DNA of 59,620 nt, from contig NZ_JACAKB010000023.1 in NCBI RefSeq assembly GCF_030326305.1, positions 1 through 59,620 of the forward strand. Direction: 5' to 3'. Position 1 is the first letter of the stretch. Each line of letters opens with the position of its first letter. Of this stretch, positions 33,176-42,776 are shown in pieces. The notes beneath the pieces are model-generated. The model was given only the letters and a program-made list of their open reading frames with translations. It had not been told where the DNA came from and made no database searches. The translations under genes were made by a program, and so were the position numbers. This stretch comes from Myroides odoratimimus. Its GTDB lineage: Bacteria; Bacteroidota; Bacteroidia; Flavobacteriales; Flavobacteriaceae.

Positions 33176-34483
33176 CTAATATTCTTTTAATCCCTCCTTA
33201 AATACTTCTAAAGCTCTTTCTCTAGCAAACTTATGTTCAACTATTGGTTGTCTATAATAGAGTTCTCTCCACTCAGGAACCCATTTGTCCATATAGCTTC
33301 CGTCTTTATCGAACTTCTTTGCCTGTTCTGTTGGATTAAATATTCTAAAGTAGGGTGCAGCATCACATCCACAGCCTGCTACCCATTGCCAATTCCCGTT
33401 ATTAGAGGCTAAGTCATAATCTAGTAACTGTTGAGCAAAATAAGCTTCTCCCCAACGCCAATCAATCAATAAATGCTTCACTAAAAAACTAGCAACTACC
33501 ATACGCACTCTATTATGCATAAATCCTGTAGCATTTAATTCTCTCATCCCAGCATCCACCAACGGATAACCTGTATTACCTTCACACCATGCCAAGAAGT
33601 CTTCTTCATTATTGCGGTATTTTATACCCTCATATTTGGACTTAAAACAATGCTTTTCTACTGCGGGGTATAAATACATGATCTGACTAAAGAACTCTCT
33701 CCAAATCAACTCTGATAGCCATACATCATTTTCTTTTAAAGCAATACGTACACATTTTCTAATAGATATAGTACCGAAGCGCAATGCTGTACCTAATAGA
33801 CTAGTTCCTTTTATACCTGGATAATCACGATACTGATCATACGTTGAAATGATAGCTAAATCTATTTCATTCGTTATCTTCCTATTTTCAGAAGAACGAT
33901 ACCCTAGCTGTTCTAGAGAAATAATATCACTTTGAAAATGATGGAACAACGCCTTTTCTAATGCTACGGTATAGTCAAACAAATTATTTTCTGTCAATAA
34001 TGATCTCCATTTTTTAGCATAAGGAGTATATACTTGGTATGCAGTTCCATCTTGTTTTAAGATTTCACCTCCTCTAAAAATGACGTGATCTTTATACTGA
34101 TAAAAAGGAATATTCTTTTGTTGAAGAAAAGAAGCTACTTCACAATCTCTTTGAATAGCTTGAGGCTCATAATCTTCATTGCTATAAACAGCCTTTATTA
34201 AATAGTTATCTGTTAATTGCTCGAATACTTGAGATACTGTACTGTGATAACATAGTATACCTGAATTATACTTCTTCAGCTCGTCGTTTATCTTCACAAT
34301 ATGTTCATGAATATACTGTACTCGTCTATCTTCTACCTGACTAAACTGCTCTAAAATATCTTTATCAAAGATAAATAGAGGTAGAATAGGATATCCACTC
34401 TCTGCTGCATGATAGAAGGCGACATTGTCTTCTAGTCTTAAATCACGTCTAAACCAAACTACTACTACTTCTGCTTTTCTCAT
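33176..34483 (-). CDS. phrB: Deoxyribodipyrimidine photolyase (cryptochrome/photolyase family)
   Basis: 435 residues. N-terminal antenna-binding domain begins VVVWFRRDLRLEDNVAFYHA (hallmark W-F-R-R-D-L-R). The FAD domain has ELIWREFFSQIMY, then NTGYPLVDAGMRELNATGFMHNRVRMVVASFLVKHLLIDWRWGE and DYDLASNNGNWQWVAGCGCDAAPYFRIFNP. These are class I CPD photolyase signatures, with the W-x-W-x-x-G FAD/substrate contacts. It repairs UV-induced pyrimidine dimers using light. Single gene on the minus strand. Confidence 0.95.
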   Translation of the reverse strand: MRKAEVVVVWFRRDLRLEDNVAFYHAAESGYPILPLFIFDKDILEQFSQVEDRRVQYIHEHIVKINDELKKYNSGILCYHSTVSQVFEQLTDNYLIKAVYSNEDYEPQAIQRDCEVASFLQQKNIPFYQYKDHVIFRGGEILKQDGTAYQVYTPYAKKWRSLLTENNLFDYTVALEKALFHHFQSDIISLEQLGYRSSENRKITNEIDLAIISTYDQYRDYPGIKGTSLLGTALRFGTISIRKCVRIALKENDVWLSELIWREFFSQIMYLYPAVEKHCFKSKYEGIKYRNNEEDFLAWCEGNTGYPLVDAGMRELNATGFMHNRVRMVVASFLVKHLLIDWRWGEAYFAQQLLDYDLASNNGNWQWVAGCGCDAAPYFRIFNPTEQAKKFDKDGSYMDKWVPEWRELYYRQPIVEHKFARERALEVFKEGLKEY

Positions 34484-34528
34484 CGTTTTTCTTATTTAAC
34501 CACAGATTACCTTCGTATTATCAAAAAA

Positions 34529-34579
34529 AGGGCTAAGTATTCTTTTATTCCCGAAAGATATAAAAGAATACTTAGCCCT
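34529..34579 (-). terminator. Terminator of the sdh-porin-transporter operon
   Basis: Perfect 20-base inverted repeat AGGGCTAAGTATTCTTTTAT / ATAAAAGAATACTTAGCCCT with an 11-base loop; on the minus strand it is followed by T residues. It lies 26 bases beyond the DASS transporter stop. Confidence 0.93.
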
Positions 34580-34604
34580 GCATAATCAAATTATAAACTA
34601 CTTA

Positions 34605-36038
34605 TTAAAAAGCTCCTATTAAACTCATCCAACTCGTACCTACTACTAAATAAATAGCGAGTAACATTACTCCGATGATTAGACCATAAGTCCACCACGA
34701 TTTTAGTTCCACATATCCACTTCCGAAGAATACAGGTGCAGGGCCATGTCCATAGTGTGTTAATGTTCCGTAGATAGATCCCATAAAACCTAACATCATC
34801 GCTAATAATACAGGTGGTACTCCTAACGACACCCCTACTCCTAATAAGGCTGCATACATAGCAGCTACGTGAGCAGTTGCACTCGCGAAGATGTAGTGAC
34901 TAAAGAAGTAAACAATCACAATAATAGGGAAGGCATAATGCCAATCCATATCACCCATTTTACCTTTTACTAAATCACTGAACCATCCAATGAAACCTAG
35001 TTTATTCAATGAACTCGCCATCATCACTAGTACAGCGAACCATACAATAGTATCCCAAGCTCCTTTTTCTGCTTTTACATCGTCCCATGTCAACACAGAT
35101 GTCAACAGTAAGATCGCTAAACCAATAAACGCAGTAGTAGTCGCATCGATACTAAATAAGTCTCCAGTAATCCAAAGTACTAACAGAATAACGAAAGTCA
35201 TTAACATCAAGATCTCTGATATAGATAACTTACCCATTTCTCTTAATTTTTCAGCAGCTACTTTAGGTGCATCTCCTGTTTTCTTAAGTTCTGGTGGGAA
35301 GATCTTATACAATACTATCGGAGTCAAAATAAAAGCAACTAACCCAGGTACAAAACCTGCAGCTGCCCATGACATCCATGAGATATTAATTCCCATATCA
35401 GCAGCGAACTTCTGACACATTGGGTTACTTGCTGTACCTGTTAAGAACATAGATGATGCGATCAAGTTCATATAATAACAATTCAATGTCAAGAAAGAAC
35501 CTAACTTCTTATGTGTTTCTGGTTTAGTTGCATCAGAACCAAAGTTCATAGCCATAGACTTCATGATAGGATAGATGATTCCTCCTCCACGAGCAGTATT
35601 ACTAGGAATAGCAGGTGCTAATACTAAATCTGCTAGTCCTAAACCATAAGCCAACCCTAATGTACTTTTTCCAAAGGCACGAATAAATAAAAACGCAATT
35701 CTATTCCCTAATCCTGTTTTGATAAAACCTCTTGCTATAAAGAAAGAGATACCAATTAACCAGATTACTTTATCTCCAAAACCACTTAAACTCAGTGCTA
35801 TTGACTTACCTGGATCTCCAGGTGCTAACAATTGAAAGAATGCTGTTAGACCTACTGCTAACATACACATTGTTCCCATTGGTGCTGCTTTTAGGATAAT
35901 ACCTAAAATGGTACTTACGAATATGGCAAATAAATGCCAGGCATCTGGAGTTACTCCTTCTGGAATTGGACAAAACCATAGTGCAATCCCGATTACAGCT
36001 GTAATCGCAAGATTCTTAAGATTTACTTCTTTCATCAC
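34605..36038 (-). CDS. DASS-family anion (dicarboxylate) symporter
   Basis: 477 residues with about 12 transmembrane segments. Signature SNT motifs: LADLVLAPAIPSNTARGGGIIYPI and MFLTGTASNPMCQKFA. The family (SLC13/CitT/SodiT) moves succinate, fumarate, malate, 2-oxoglutarate or citrate into or across the inner membrane. The exact substrate cannot be read from sequence. It is the last gene of the run starting at sdhC, 21 bases after the porin gene, so dicarboxylate uptake linked to succinate oxidation is likely. Confidence 0.92.
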   Translation of the reverse strand: MMKEVNLKNLAITAVIGIALWFCPIPEGVTPDAWHLFAIFVSTILGIILKAAPMGTMCMLAVGLTAFFQLLAPGDPGKSIALSLSGFGDKVIWLIGISFFIARGFIKTGLGNRIAFLFIRAFGKSTLGLAYGLGLADLVLAPAIPSNTARGGGIIYPIMKSMAMNFGSDATKPETHKKLGSFLTLNCYYMNLIASSMFLTGTASNPMCQKFAADMGINISWMSWAAAGFVPGLVAFILTPIVLYKIFPPELKKTGDAPKVAAEKLREMGKLSISEILMLMTFVILLVLWITGDLFSIDATTTAFIGLAILLLTSVLTWDDVKAEKGAWDTIVWFAVLVMMASSLNKLGFIGWFSDLVKGKMGDMDWHYAFPIIVIVYFFSHYIFASATAHVAAMYAALLGVGVSLGVPPVLLAMMLGFMGSIYGTLTHYGHGPAPVFFGSGYVELKSWWTYGLIIGVMLLAIYLVVGTSWMSLIGAF

Positions 36039-36059
36039 TTATACGTCTTTGTGGTACAA

Positions 36060-37262
36060 TTAGAATCTACATTGTAATTGGATAAATGCTAGATTAGAAT
36101 TATAAGTTTTCGAATCTTTTATATTTTCTTTAAAGTTGTCTATTTGCATCCCCACTTGGATTCTCGCTCCATAATTTTTAAGGAACTCTAAACTAAACAT
36201 AGGTGTCAATGTCTGACGTGCATTAGAATTTAACTGTGATTCCGCATCAAGGTATTCATAACGACATGCGAACTCTATAGCCTGGAAGTGCTTTCTACCA
36301 ACTTCATAACGAATGTTTGGTAGCACATAGAAACTCTTCATTACATAATCATCTAATTTACCTAAGCGCTTATCAGCCGCCAACTTAAAGAACGCATCGT
36401 GATTAGTTCCTTGCTTAGCCTCTGTTTGAAAATCAAAACACCAACGATCACCAATAGGAAACTTAGCTGCTGCCTCTACTCCTACTGCATACACATTTTC
36501 TTTTTGCACCTCACCTATACCTCCACTAATACCTACATTAAAATCATGCTTCTTATTCAGGTTAAATAAAAGTCTACTTGAGTAATGCTTACCATCATCA
36601 CTATCCGTCTTATTCTTTCCATTACCATTCGTCACAGAGAACCCGTAACTCATTGGCACTTTACCCAAGTCTACACTACCTGTAATAGCAGCACCTACCT
36701 GGAAGCTCATCCACCCATTGTTACCAAATAGATAGTAAGAGTTAGAGTAATCTATTGACTTCACAATATCTACCGCATACGTCTCTTCTAATCCGAATAG
36801 AGGTCTAAACTGTCCTACTGTAATCTGAAAGTAACGGTTAACCGTATACTTAGCATACGCATTTTCTAAAACTCGTGTACTTACGTCTTTATTCTTAAAG
36901 TCCGCAAAATTAACAAGAGCTGTTACTTCTAAGTTTTCAGTAATCTTCGCATTCATAGAAACACGCATTCTCTTGATATCAAAAGAATTGTTAGCATAAT
37001 TTGTCTTTTCCGGTGTTTCTGAGTGATGTAGTCCATCTATATCCACACCTTTTTTAAAGTTATCTAAGTATCGAGTCTGGAATACTCCTCCTACTTTAAA
37101 CTTAGGATATTTCTGCGGTTCAGGATTGATAATAACCTTGTCTTCGAAGACTTTGATTGTATCTGTCTTGACTTCTTGTGCGAATGAAATAGTGGAGCAG
37201 AATAATCCTGCTCCTACTATTATTTTAAATTTTAAGCTATTATAGAGTGTGAGAGTGCTCAT
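36060..37262 (-). CDS. Outer-membrane porin (OprO/OprP-like)
   Basis: 400 residues. The signal peptide ends near STISFAQE. The mature part matches the Porin_O_P type: GGVFQTRYLDNFKKGVDID, then SFDIKRMRVSMNAKITENLEVTALVNFADF, followed by VNRYFQITVGQFRPLFGLEE; the last residue is Phe (LQCRF), as in outer-membrane barrels. It would admit small anions. It lies between sdhB (18-base gap) and the DASS transporter (21-base gap), so it probably supplies dicarboxylates to that pathway. Confidence 0.93.
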   Translation of the reverse strand: MSTLTLYNSLKFKIIVGAGLFCSTISFAQEVKTDTIKVFEDKVIINPEPQKYPKFKVGGVFQTRYLDNFKKGVDIDGLHHSETPEKTNYANNSFDIKRMRVSMNAKITENLEVTALVNFADFKNKDVSTRVLENAYAKYTVNRYFQITVGQFRPLFGLEETYAVDIVKSIDYSNSYYLFGNNGWMSFQVGAAITGSVDLGKVPMSYGFSVTNGNGKNKTDSDDGKHYSSRLLFNLNKKHDFNVGISGGIGEVQKENVYAVGVEAAAKFPIGDRWCFDFQTEAKQGTNHDAFFKLAADKRLGKLDDYVMKSFYVLPNIRYEVGRKHFQAIEFACRYEYLDAESQLNSNARQTLTPMFSLEFLKNYGARIQVGMQIDNFKENIKDSKTYNSNLAFIQLQCRF

Positions 37263-37280
37263 AGGCTTATTTTTTATTTG

Positions 37281-38033
37281 TTATTTCTTAAACTTTAAAA
37301 AGCTAGCACGATTGTACTCGTAGTTCATACGTGCAATGTTAAGTACAGAAATACCTTGTGGGCATTCTACTTCACACGCTTCTGTATTAGAACAGTGTCC
37401 GAAATCTTCTGCATCCATCTGCGAGATCATTCTCAATGCTCTTTCTTTTCGCTCCTCTTGAGATTGAGGTAACAGCGCTAGTTGAGTAATCTTAGCTGAT
37501 GTGAATAGAGCAGCACTACCATTCTTACAAGTAGCCACACATGCTCCACATCCGATACATGCCGCAGAGTCAAAAGCTGCTTCTGCTGTCTCATGTGATA
37601 CAGGAATTGTGTTAGCTTCTGGAGCCTGTCCTGTATTTACAGACACATATCCTCCAGCAGAGATAATACGGTCAAAGGCACTTCTGTCCACTTTTAAGTC
37701 CTTCTTCACAGGAAATCCCTTTGCTCTGAAAGGCTCTATTAATACCGTCTCACCATCTCTGAACTCACGCATGTGTAACTGACATGTAGTTGTATTTTCT
37801 AATGGTCCATGAGGATTTCCATTGATTACTACACCACATTGTCCACAGATACCTTCTCTACAGTCATGGTCGAACTCTACCGGTTCTTCTTTATTTACAA
37901 TTAATTGTTCGTTTAATGTATCCAACATCTCCAAGAAAGACATATGTGGATTCACATTTTCTAACGTATAATCAACAAGTTTTCCTTGTGTTTTACGATT
38001 TTTTTGTCTCCAAATTTTTAAATGCAGTTTCAT
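37281..38033 (-). CDS. sdhB: Succinate dehydrogenase/fumarate reductase iron-sulfur subunit
   Basis: 250 residues. The 2Fe-2S ligands are in HDCREGICGQCG, and further Cys in TCQLHMR; the 4Fe-4S/3Fe-4S ligands are CIGCGACVATCKNG and HCSNTEACEVECP. This is the layout of type-B (Bacillus/Wolinella-like) complex II. It passes electrons from the flavoprotein to menaquinone. It starts 12 bases after sdhA and is followed by a porin in the same transcript. Confidence 0.96.
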   Translation of the reverse strand: MKLHLKIWRQKNRKTQGKLVDYTLENVNPHMSFLEMLDTLNEQLIVNKEEPVEFDHDCREGICGQCGVVINGNPHGPLENTTTCQLHMREFRDGETVLIEPFRAKGFPVKKDLKVDRSAFDRIISAGGYVSVNTGQAPEANTIPVSHETAEAAFDSAACIGCGACVATCKNGSAALFTSAKITQLALLPQSQEERKERALRMISQMDAEDFGHCSNTEACEVECPQGISVLNIARMNYEYNRASFLKFKK

Positions 38034-38045
38034 AGACTTTTTTAA

Positions 38046-39965
38046 TTATTTATAACTACGGATAGTTGGTTGTACGAATTCGAATTTTAACTCCTCTTTA
38101 TTCAAGATAGGCTCTTTATCTAATGACCCTGGCCACTCCCATGCAGAGATGTATTGGAACTCAGCGTCATTACGAGCAGCCTCCCCTTCCTCTGTCTGGT
38201 ACTCTTCTCTAAAGTGTGCTCCACAAGACTCGTTTCTAGTCAATGCATCATAACACATCAACACACCAATCTCAAGATAATCTGCTACTCGTCCTGCTTT
38301 TTCTAATTCAGCATTCATTGTATCATTCTCTCCTGGAACATGAACGTTTTTATAAAATTCATCTCTTAACTTCTTAATCTCTTCGATTGCATAAGTTAAC
38401 CCTTCAGCTGTTCTAGCTAGACCACAGTAATCATATAATAACTTACCTAATTTTTTGTGGTAGTAGTCCACTGACTTATCCCCTTTTATATTTAATAATT
38501 GGTCTATTTTTTCTTTATTCTCAGTCACCACTTTGTCGAACTCTGGATGATCTGTAGAGATCTTACCTACTCTAATCTGATCTGCTAGATAGTTAGCGAT
38601 CGTATAAGGTGCGATAAAGTATCCATCTACAGAAGCCTGAAGTAATGAGTTCGCTCCTAATCTATTCGCTCCGTGATCAGCGAAGTTCGCTTCTCCTAAT
38701 GCAAATAATCCAGGAATAGTAGTCATTAACTCATAATCTACCCATAGTCCTCCCATAGAGAAGTGAGCCGCAGGAGATATCTTCATTGGTTCTTTATACG
38801 CATTGATACCTGTGATCTTCTCATACATACGGAATAAGTTTCCATACTTCTCAGCGATTTTTGGTTGTCCTTGCTCTTTGATTGCTTTAGAGAAATCTAA
38901 GTATACCGCATTCTTTAATGGTCCTACACCATGTCCTGCATCTATACGCTCCTTAGCTGCACGAGATGAGATATCACGAGGTGCTAAATTTCCGAATGCA
39001 GGATAACGACGCTCTAAGTAGTAATCTCTTTCATCCTCTGGGATATCGTTAGCCTCTCTTGTATCATCTGCTTTTTTAGGTACCCATATACGTCCATCAT
39101 TACGCAGTGATTCTGACATTAATGTTAGTTTCGATTGGTAATCTCCAGACTGAGGTAATGAAGTTGGGTGAATCTGAGTCCAGCTAGGAGAAGCGAAATA
39201 CGCTCCTTTTTTATGTGCTCTCCAGATAGCAGATCCATTACATCCCATCGCTAAAGTAGATAGGTAATAAATCTTACCGAAACCTCCTGTTGCTAATACT
39301 ACAGCATGTGCTGAGTGTTTCTCTATCTCACCAGTCTCTAAGTTACGCACTACTACCCCTCTCGCTTTACCATCGATCACCACGATATCTAACATCTCAT
39401 GAGAAGAGTATAGTTGTACTGTTTTCTTATCCACTTGGCGCATTAACGCTTGGTAAGTACCTAATAATAATTGTTGTCCCGTTTGACCTCTTGCGTAGAA
39501 GGTTCTACTTACCTGTACCCCTCCGAATGATCTATTGTTTAAGTATCCTCCGTATTCTCTACCGAAAGGAACCCCCTGAGCTACCGCTTGGTCGATCAAG
39601 TTAAGAGAACATTCTGCTAGACGATATACGTTCGCTTCACGCGCTCTAAAGTCTCCTCCTTTTAATGTATCTACGAACATACGGTACACACTGTCACCGT
39701 CGTTTTTATAATTTTTTGCAGCGTTCACCCCTCCTTGTGCAGCTACAGAGTGCGCACGACGAGGCGTATCTTGAAAACAAAAAGCTTTTACATTATATCC
39801 CATCTCTCCTAGAGAAGCGGCTAATGAACTTCCTGCTAATCCTGTTCCGATAACGATTACATCAAGTTTTTTTCTATTCGCAGGGTTTACCAGACGAGCA
39901 GTTTTTTTATAGTTAAACCATTTTTCTTCTAATGGCCCCTGAGGTATTTTTGCATCTAATTTCAT
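38046..39965 (-). CDS. sdhA: Succinate dehydrogenase/fumarate reductase flavoprotein subunit
   Basis: 639 residues, the longer type-B form. The FAD-binding motif is [22 protein letters not shown]; the FAD-attachment His is in [18 protein letters not shown]; later [28 protein letters not shown] and [18 protein letters not shown] supply substrate and flavin contacts. It oxidises succinate to fumarate in the TCA cycle (or the reverse anaerobically). Two bases separate it from sdhC upstream, indicating one transcript. Confidence 0.97.
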   Translation of the reverse strand: MKLDAKIPQGPLEEKWFNYKKTARLVNPANRKKLDVIVIGTGLAGSSLAASLGEMGYNVKAFCFQDTPRRAHSVAAQGGVNAAKNYKNDGDSVYRMFVDTLKGGDFRAREANVYRLAECSLNLIDQAVAQGVPFGREYGGYLNNRSFGGVQVSRTFYARGQTGQQLLLGTYQALMRQVDKKTVQLYSSHEMLDIVVIDGKARGVVVRNLETGEIEKHSAHAVVLATGGFGKIYYLSTLAMGCNGSAIWRAHKKGAYFASPSWTQIHPTSLPQSGDYQSKLTLMSESLRNDGRIWVPKKADDTREANDIPEDERDYYLERRYPAFGNLAPRDISSRAAKERIDAGHGVGPLKNAVYLDFSKAIKEQGQPKIAEKYGNLFRMYEKITGINAYKEPMKISPAAHFSMGGLWVDYELMTTIPGLFALGEANFADHGANRLGANSLLQASVDGYFIAPYTIANYLADQIRVGKISTDHPEFDKVVTENKEKIDQLLNIKGDKSVDYYHKKLGKLLYDYCGLARTAEGLTYAIEEIKKLRDEFYKNVHVPGENDTMNAELEKAGRVADYLEIGVLMCYDALTRNESCGAHFREEYQTEEGEAARNDAEFQYISAWEWPGSLDKEPILNKEELKFEFVQPTIRSYK

Positions 39966-39967
39966 AG

Positions 39968-40627
39968 CTAGTTTTTAAGATTAGTGATGTAAATAAAAAT
40001 TGGCATTGCAGCAAATCCAACACAGATAATTACTGAATAAGCAACTCCGAAGATATTAACCCAACGTACAAACTTTGGGTGAAATAAACCTAACGTTCTT
40101 ACTCCACTCGTAATTCCATGGATCAAGTGATAACACAATGCTATCATCGCGATAACATATACCACTACCAACCACAGCTCTTGGAATGCTGTAACTACTA
40201 CTGCGTATAAATCTTTGTTTCCATTAGCATCGATGCCTATTTCCCCAAACTTATACACATACCAAAAGTTTTGAAAATGCAGAACAATAAAGATTAAAAC
40301 TATTGTCCCTAGTACTCCCATATTTCTGCTGTACCATTTACTAGCTCTACCTCTATTATCTCTTTTATATGTACCTCCAGAAGCCTTGTTCTTAGAAGTA
40401 ATAATTAAAGCATAGATGGCATGTCCTATAATAGAAGCATATAAAACATAAGAAACCATTTTTACCAATGGATTTCCGGTTAGAAAATGCGAGTACGCAT
40501 TAAAGCTAAGTCTTGCGTGTTCTGGCTCTAAAAATAACTGTGTATTTCCTAAAAAGTGAATTAATAGGAAAAAGCAAAGAAATAATCCTGTCGCGGCCAT
40601 TACAATCTTGCGTGAGAGTGTGTTCAT
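39968..40627 (-). CDS. sdhC: Succinate dehydrogenase cytochrome b subunit (type B)
   Basis: 219 residues with five transmembrane helices. Probable heme His ligands lie in [43 protein letters not shown] and LCYHLIHGI, as in di-heme type-B subunits. It anchors complex II and reduces or oxidises menaquinone. First gene of the sdhC-sdhA-sdhB-porin-DASS unit; the start [17 protein letters not shown] is typical. The promoter must lie in the adjoining gene-free region, but I see no clear -7 element. Confidence 0.95.
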   Translation of the reverse strand: MNTLSRKIVMAATGLFLCFFLLIHFLGNTQLFLEPEHARLSFNAYSHFLTGNPLVKMVSYVLYASIIGHAIYALIITSKNKASGGTYKRDNRGRASKWYSRNMGVLGTIVLIFIVLHFQNFWYVYKFGEIGIDANGNKDLYAVVVTAFQELWLVVVYVIAMIALCYHLIHGITSGVRTLGLFHPKFVRWVNIFGVAYSVIICVGFAAMPIFIYITNLKN

Positions 40628-42286
40628 CTTTGTACTTTGTTTTTAATAATTAATGAATCCTTATTATTGTTACTAAAAGCCTATATAGAAAATCAGTACT
40701 ATATTTTACTTCTATTTATTATGGAGTATTTCTTCGTTTTTACTTCTTTTAGATATATAGATTCTATAAGAGTAAAATATCTTGATACACTCAAAAATAT
40801 CCTATAAACAGTTTTATATTCTAATTTTAAACAGACTCTAATTGTTTTCTTTATTTATATGTTAAAAGTATAATTTTAGTGTTATTTCAAAGATGACATA
40901 TATCAGCCATCATTTGGTTTTGCTCACTACCTATATACATTAACGTACATCAATATAATATCACAATCAATGTGAACTTGTATTTAAAATTATCAAATAT
41001 TTTTAACATAAATAACATTCCTTAAAAAAATAATAAATTATAACAAATTATATAATCATTATAAATAGTACTAAAACTTCTAAAGAACATGCTACTCTTT
41101 TAACAACAAAATCAAATTCCATACCACAACGCTCTTTTTAACAAATTTAATTAGCACAACAAATAACAATACACCATATCCTCTATGTATTCTTTCAAAT
41201 AAACACAACTAAACAGTAGTAAAAATCATTATATTCATTTCAGATCCCTAAAAAAGAAATCTATTGTATTATTCATAATTTATAAACAGATAAAACTACG
41301 AAACCCTCTTATTTACTACATTTAAGTATATATTATATATATTCTAAAAAGTCGCGTAAACGGAATAAAAAGCTTTCTATAAAAGTTGTAATAAACCTAA
41401 ATAAGTATCTTTCCTACTTCTTTTATACACTAAACTGTATTTTTCTATTAATAGTTCATATTAAGAATTTAATCTAAAAAGAAGTTATTCCTCTCCCGAA
41501 GATTACCTTTTCTACCTATTAAACCTTAAAAAGAACGATTGCAGAATCCTCAATTTTACACTTCTATCTTTCTCTTTCTTTTAAAAGCTGTCATTAGTAG
41601 TGTGTTTAAATCAGAATAGGATAATGTAAGTGTATCAATGGAGCTTCTATTCCTATTTAATTTAGATTTTATCATAACATGAAATACAAGAACAGTAAGT
41701 GGAGTATAAAAGGACATTTATTGGACTAAACCATGCTCTGATCCACCATTATCGAGGTATTGTCCATGTATTGTCGAAGGATTTCCTTATAATCCCCAAA
41801 AATACTAGGGGTTAAGAGCTATTGTAGATAAGTGCTAAAAAGAACACAAAAACCAAACAAATATCTCACTATCAATTAATTATCATGATTTCAAGCCAAA
41901 AAAATACTCCTTATTTTTTATAAAAACAGGGATATATCGCTTATTTCACCTTTAAACTGAAAAAAAGAAACCTAAAAACTATAAAAACGATGTTTTAAGA
42001 GACTATTTTCTACTCAAAAAGAAAAAAATAAGGAGCAATTTTATAAGAATACAAGACTAGAGTGCATAAAAAAGCAGTAGTAGACCAAAGTCTACTACTG
42101 CTTCATAATATATATTTTCTGATCTATTCCTCTAAGACTGAAGTTCTACTTTAACCTAGATACGCAATAGACATATAAACGAAAAGTAATTATACAAAAT
42201 AGCTCTAAATTAGTTAGTAAAGCATACTATAATATGGTTTAAGAACTAATGAAAGAAATATGAAGTAGAATTACCTTATAGTATTT
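40628..42286. other. 1.66-kb region without intact genes
   Basis: Very AT-rich, with no reading frame that looks like a full gene on either strand. Its right part holds a terminator (42072-42103). A short minus-strand frame at 41726-41818 ends FGDYKEILRQYMDNTSIM-VDQSMV and looks protein-like but has no start, so it may be a relic. At the left edge lies the unseen promoter of the sdh operon. Confidence 0.6.
42072..42103 (-). terminator. Terminator hairpin, minus strand
   Basis: Perfect 14-base inverted repeat AAGCAGTAGTAGAC / GTCTACTACTGCTT, loop CAAA, followed on the minus strand by a T run. It ends the transcript of the GNAT gene that stops at 42287. Confidence 0.85.
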
Positions 42287-42724
42287 CTAATGCAAATATG
42301 GGTTTAAATACTTGACTAGATACTTAGGCACATCCTCATATCCCTGTCTGAAATAGAAGCGCTGTGCATCTGTCCTTCTACTATGGCTGTGGAGTTCTAT
42401 TCTATCACACCCTCTGCTTTTCGCTAGAGCTGTTACGTGTTCTTCTACTAATCTCCCCACACCCTTACTCCTGATATTCTGATCTACTGCAAAATAACTT
42501 ATCCTTGCAAAATCACCTTCTAAGGCTATCTGAGGAATAAAGTGTACTGAGATAAAGGCGATGACTTGTCCCTTGTCCTCTACTACTAAGAGTGCCTCTC
42601 GTTCACAATTATTCATTTCGGCTATTCTATGGGGCAAAAAACCCAAGGTATTAGGATACCCCATTTGTTCTAAAAGATTAGCAACTACACCAGCATCGTT
42701 GATTTCCATCTTTCTTATCTCCAT
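42287..42724 (-). CDS. GNAT-family N-acetyltransferase
   Basis: 145 residues, a single GNAT domain: MEIRKMEINDAGVVANLLEQMGYP at the start, then ARISYFAVDQNIRSKGVGRLVEEHV, the acetyl-CoA loop (R-S-K-G-V-G), and AQRFYFRQGYEDVPKYLVKYL at the end. Substrate unknown. It lies 52 bases downstream of the MFS exporter gene in the same direction, so both may share a transcript, for example for drug acetylation plus export, which is inference. Confidence 0.92.
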   Translation of the reverse strand: MEIRKMEINDAGVVANLLEQMGYPNTLGFLPHRIAEMNNCEREALLVVEDKGQVIAFISVHFIPQIALEGDFARISYFAVDQNIRSKGVGRLVEEHVTALAKSRGCDRIELHSHSRRTDAQRFYFRQGYEDVPKYLVKYLNPYLH

Positions 42725-42776
42725 CTCTACTTATTTTAAAGAAATGTAACTATTTTAAAAAACAGAGACAATGTTT

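Noticed and set aside
39290-39604. Plus-strand frame of 104 codons
   Set aside because: Lies antisense within sdhA, whose reading frame has all expected catalytic motifs.
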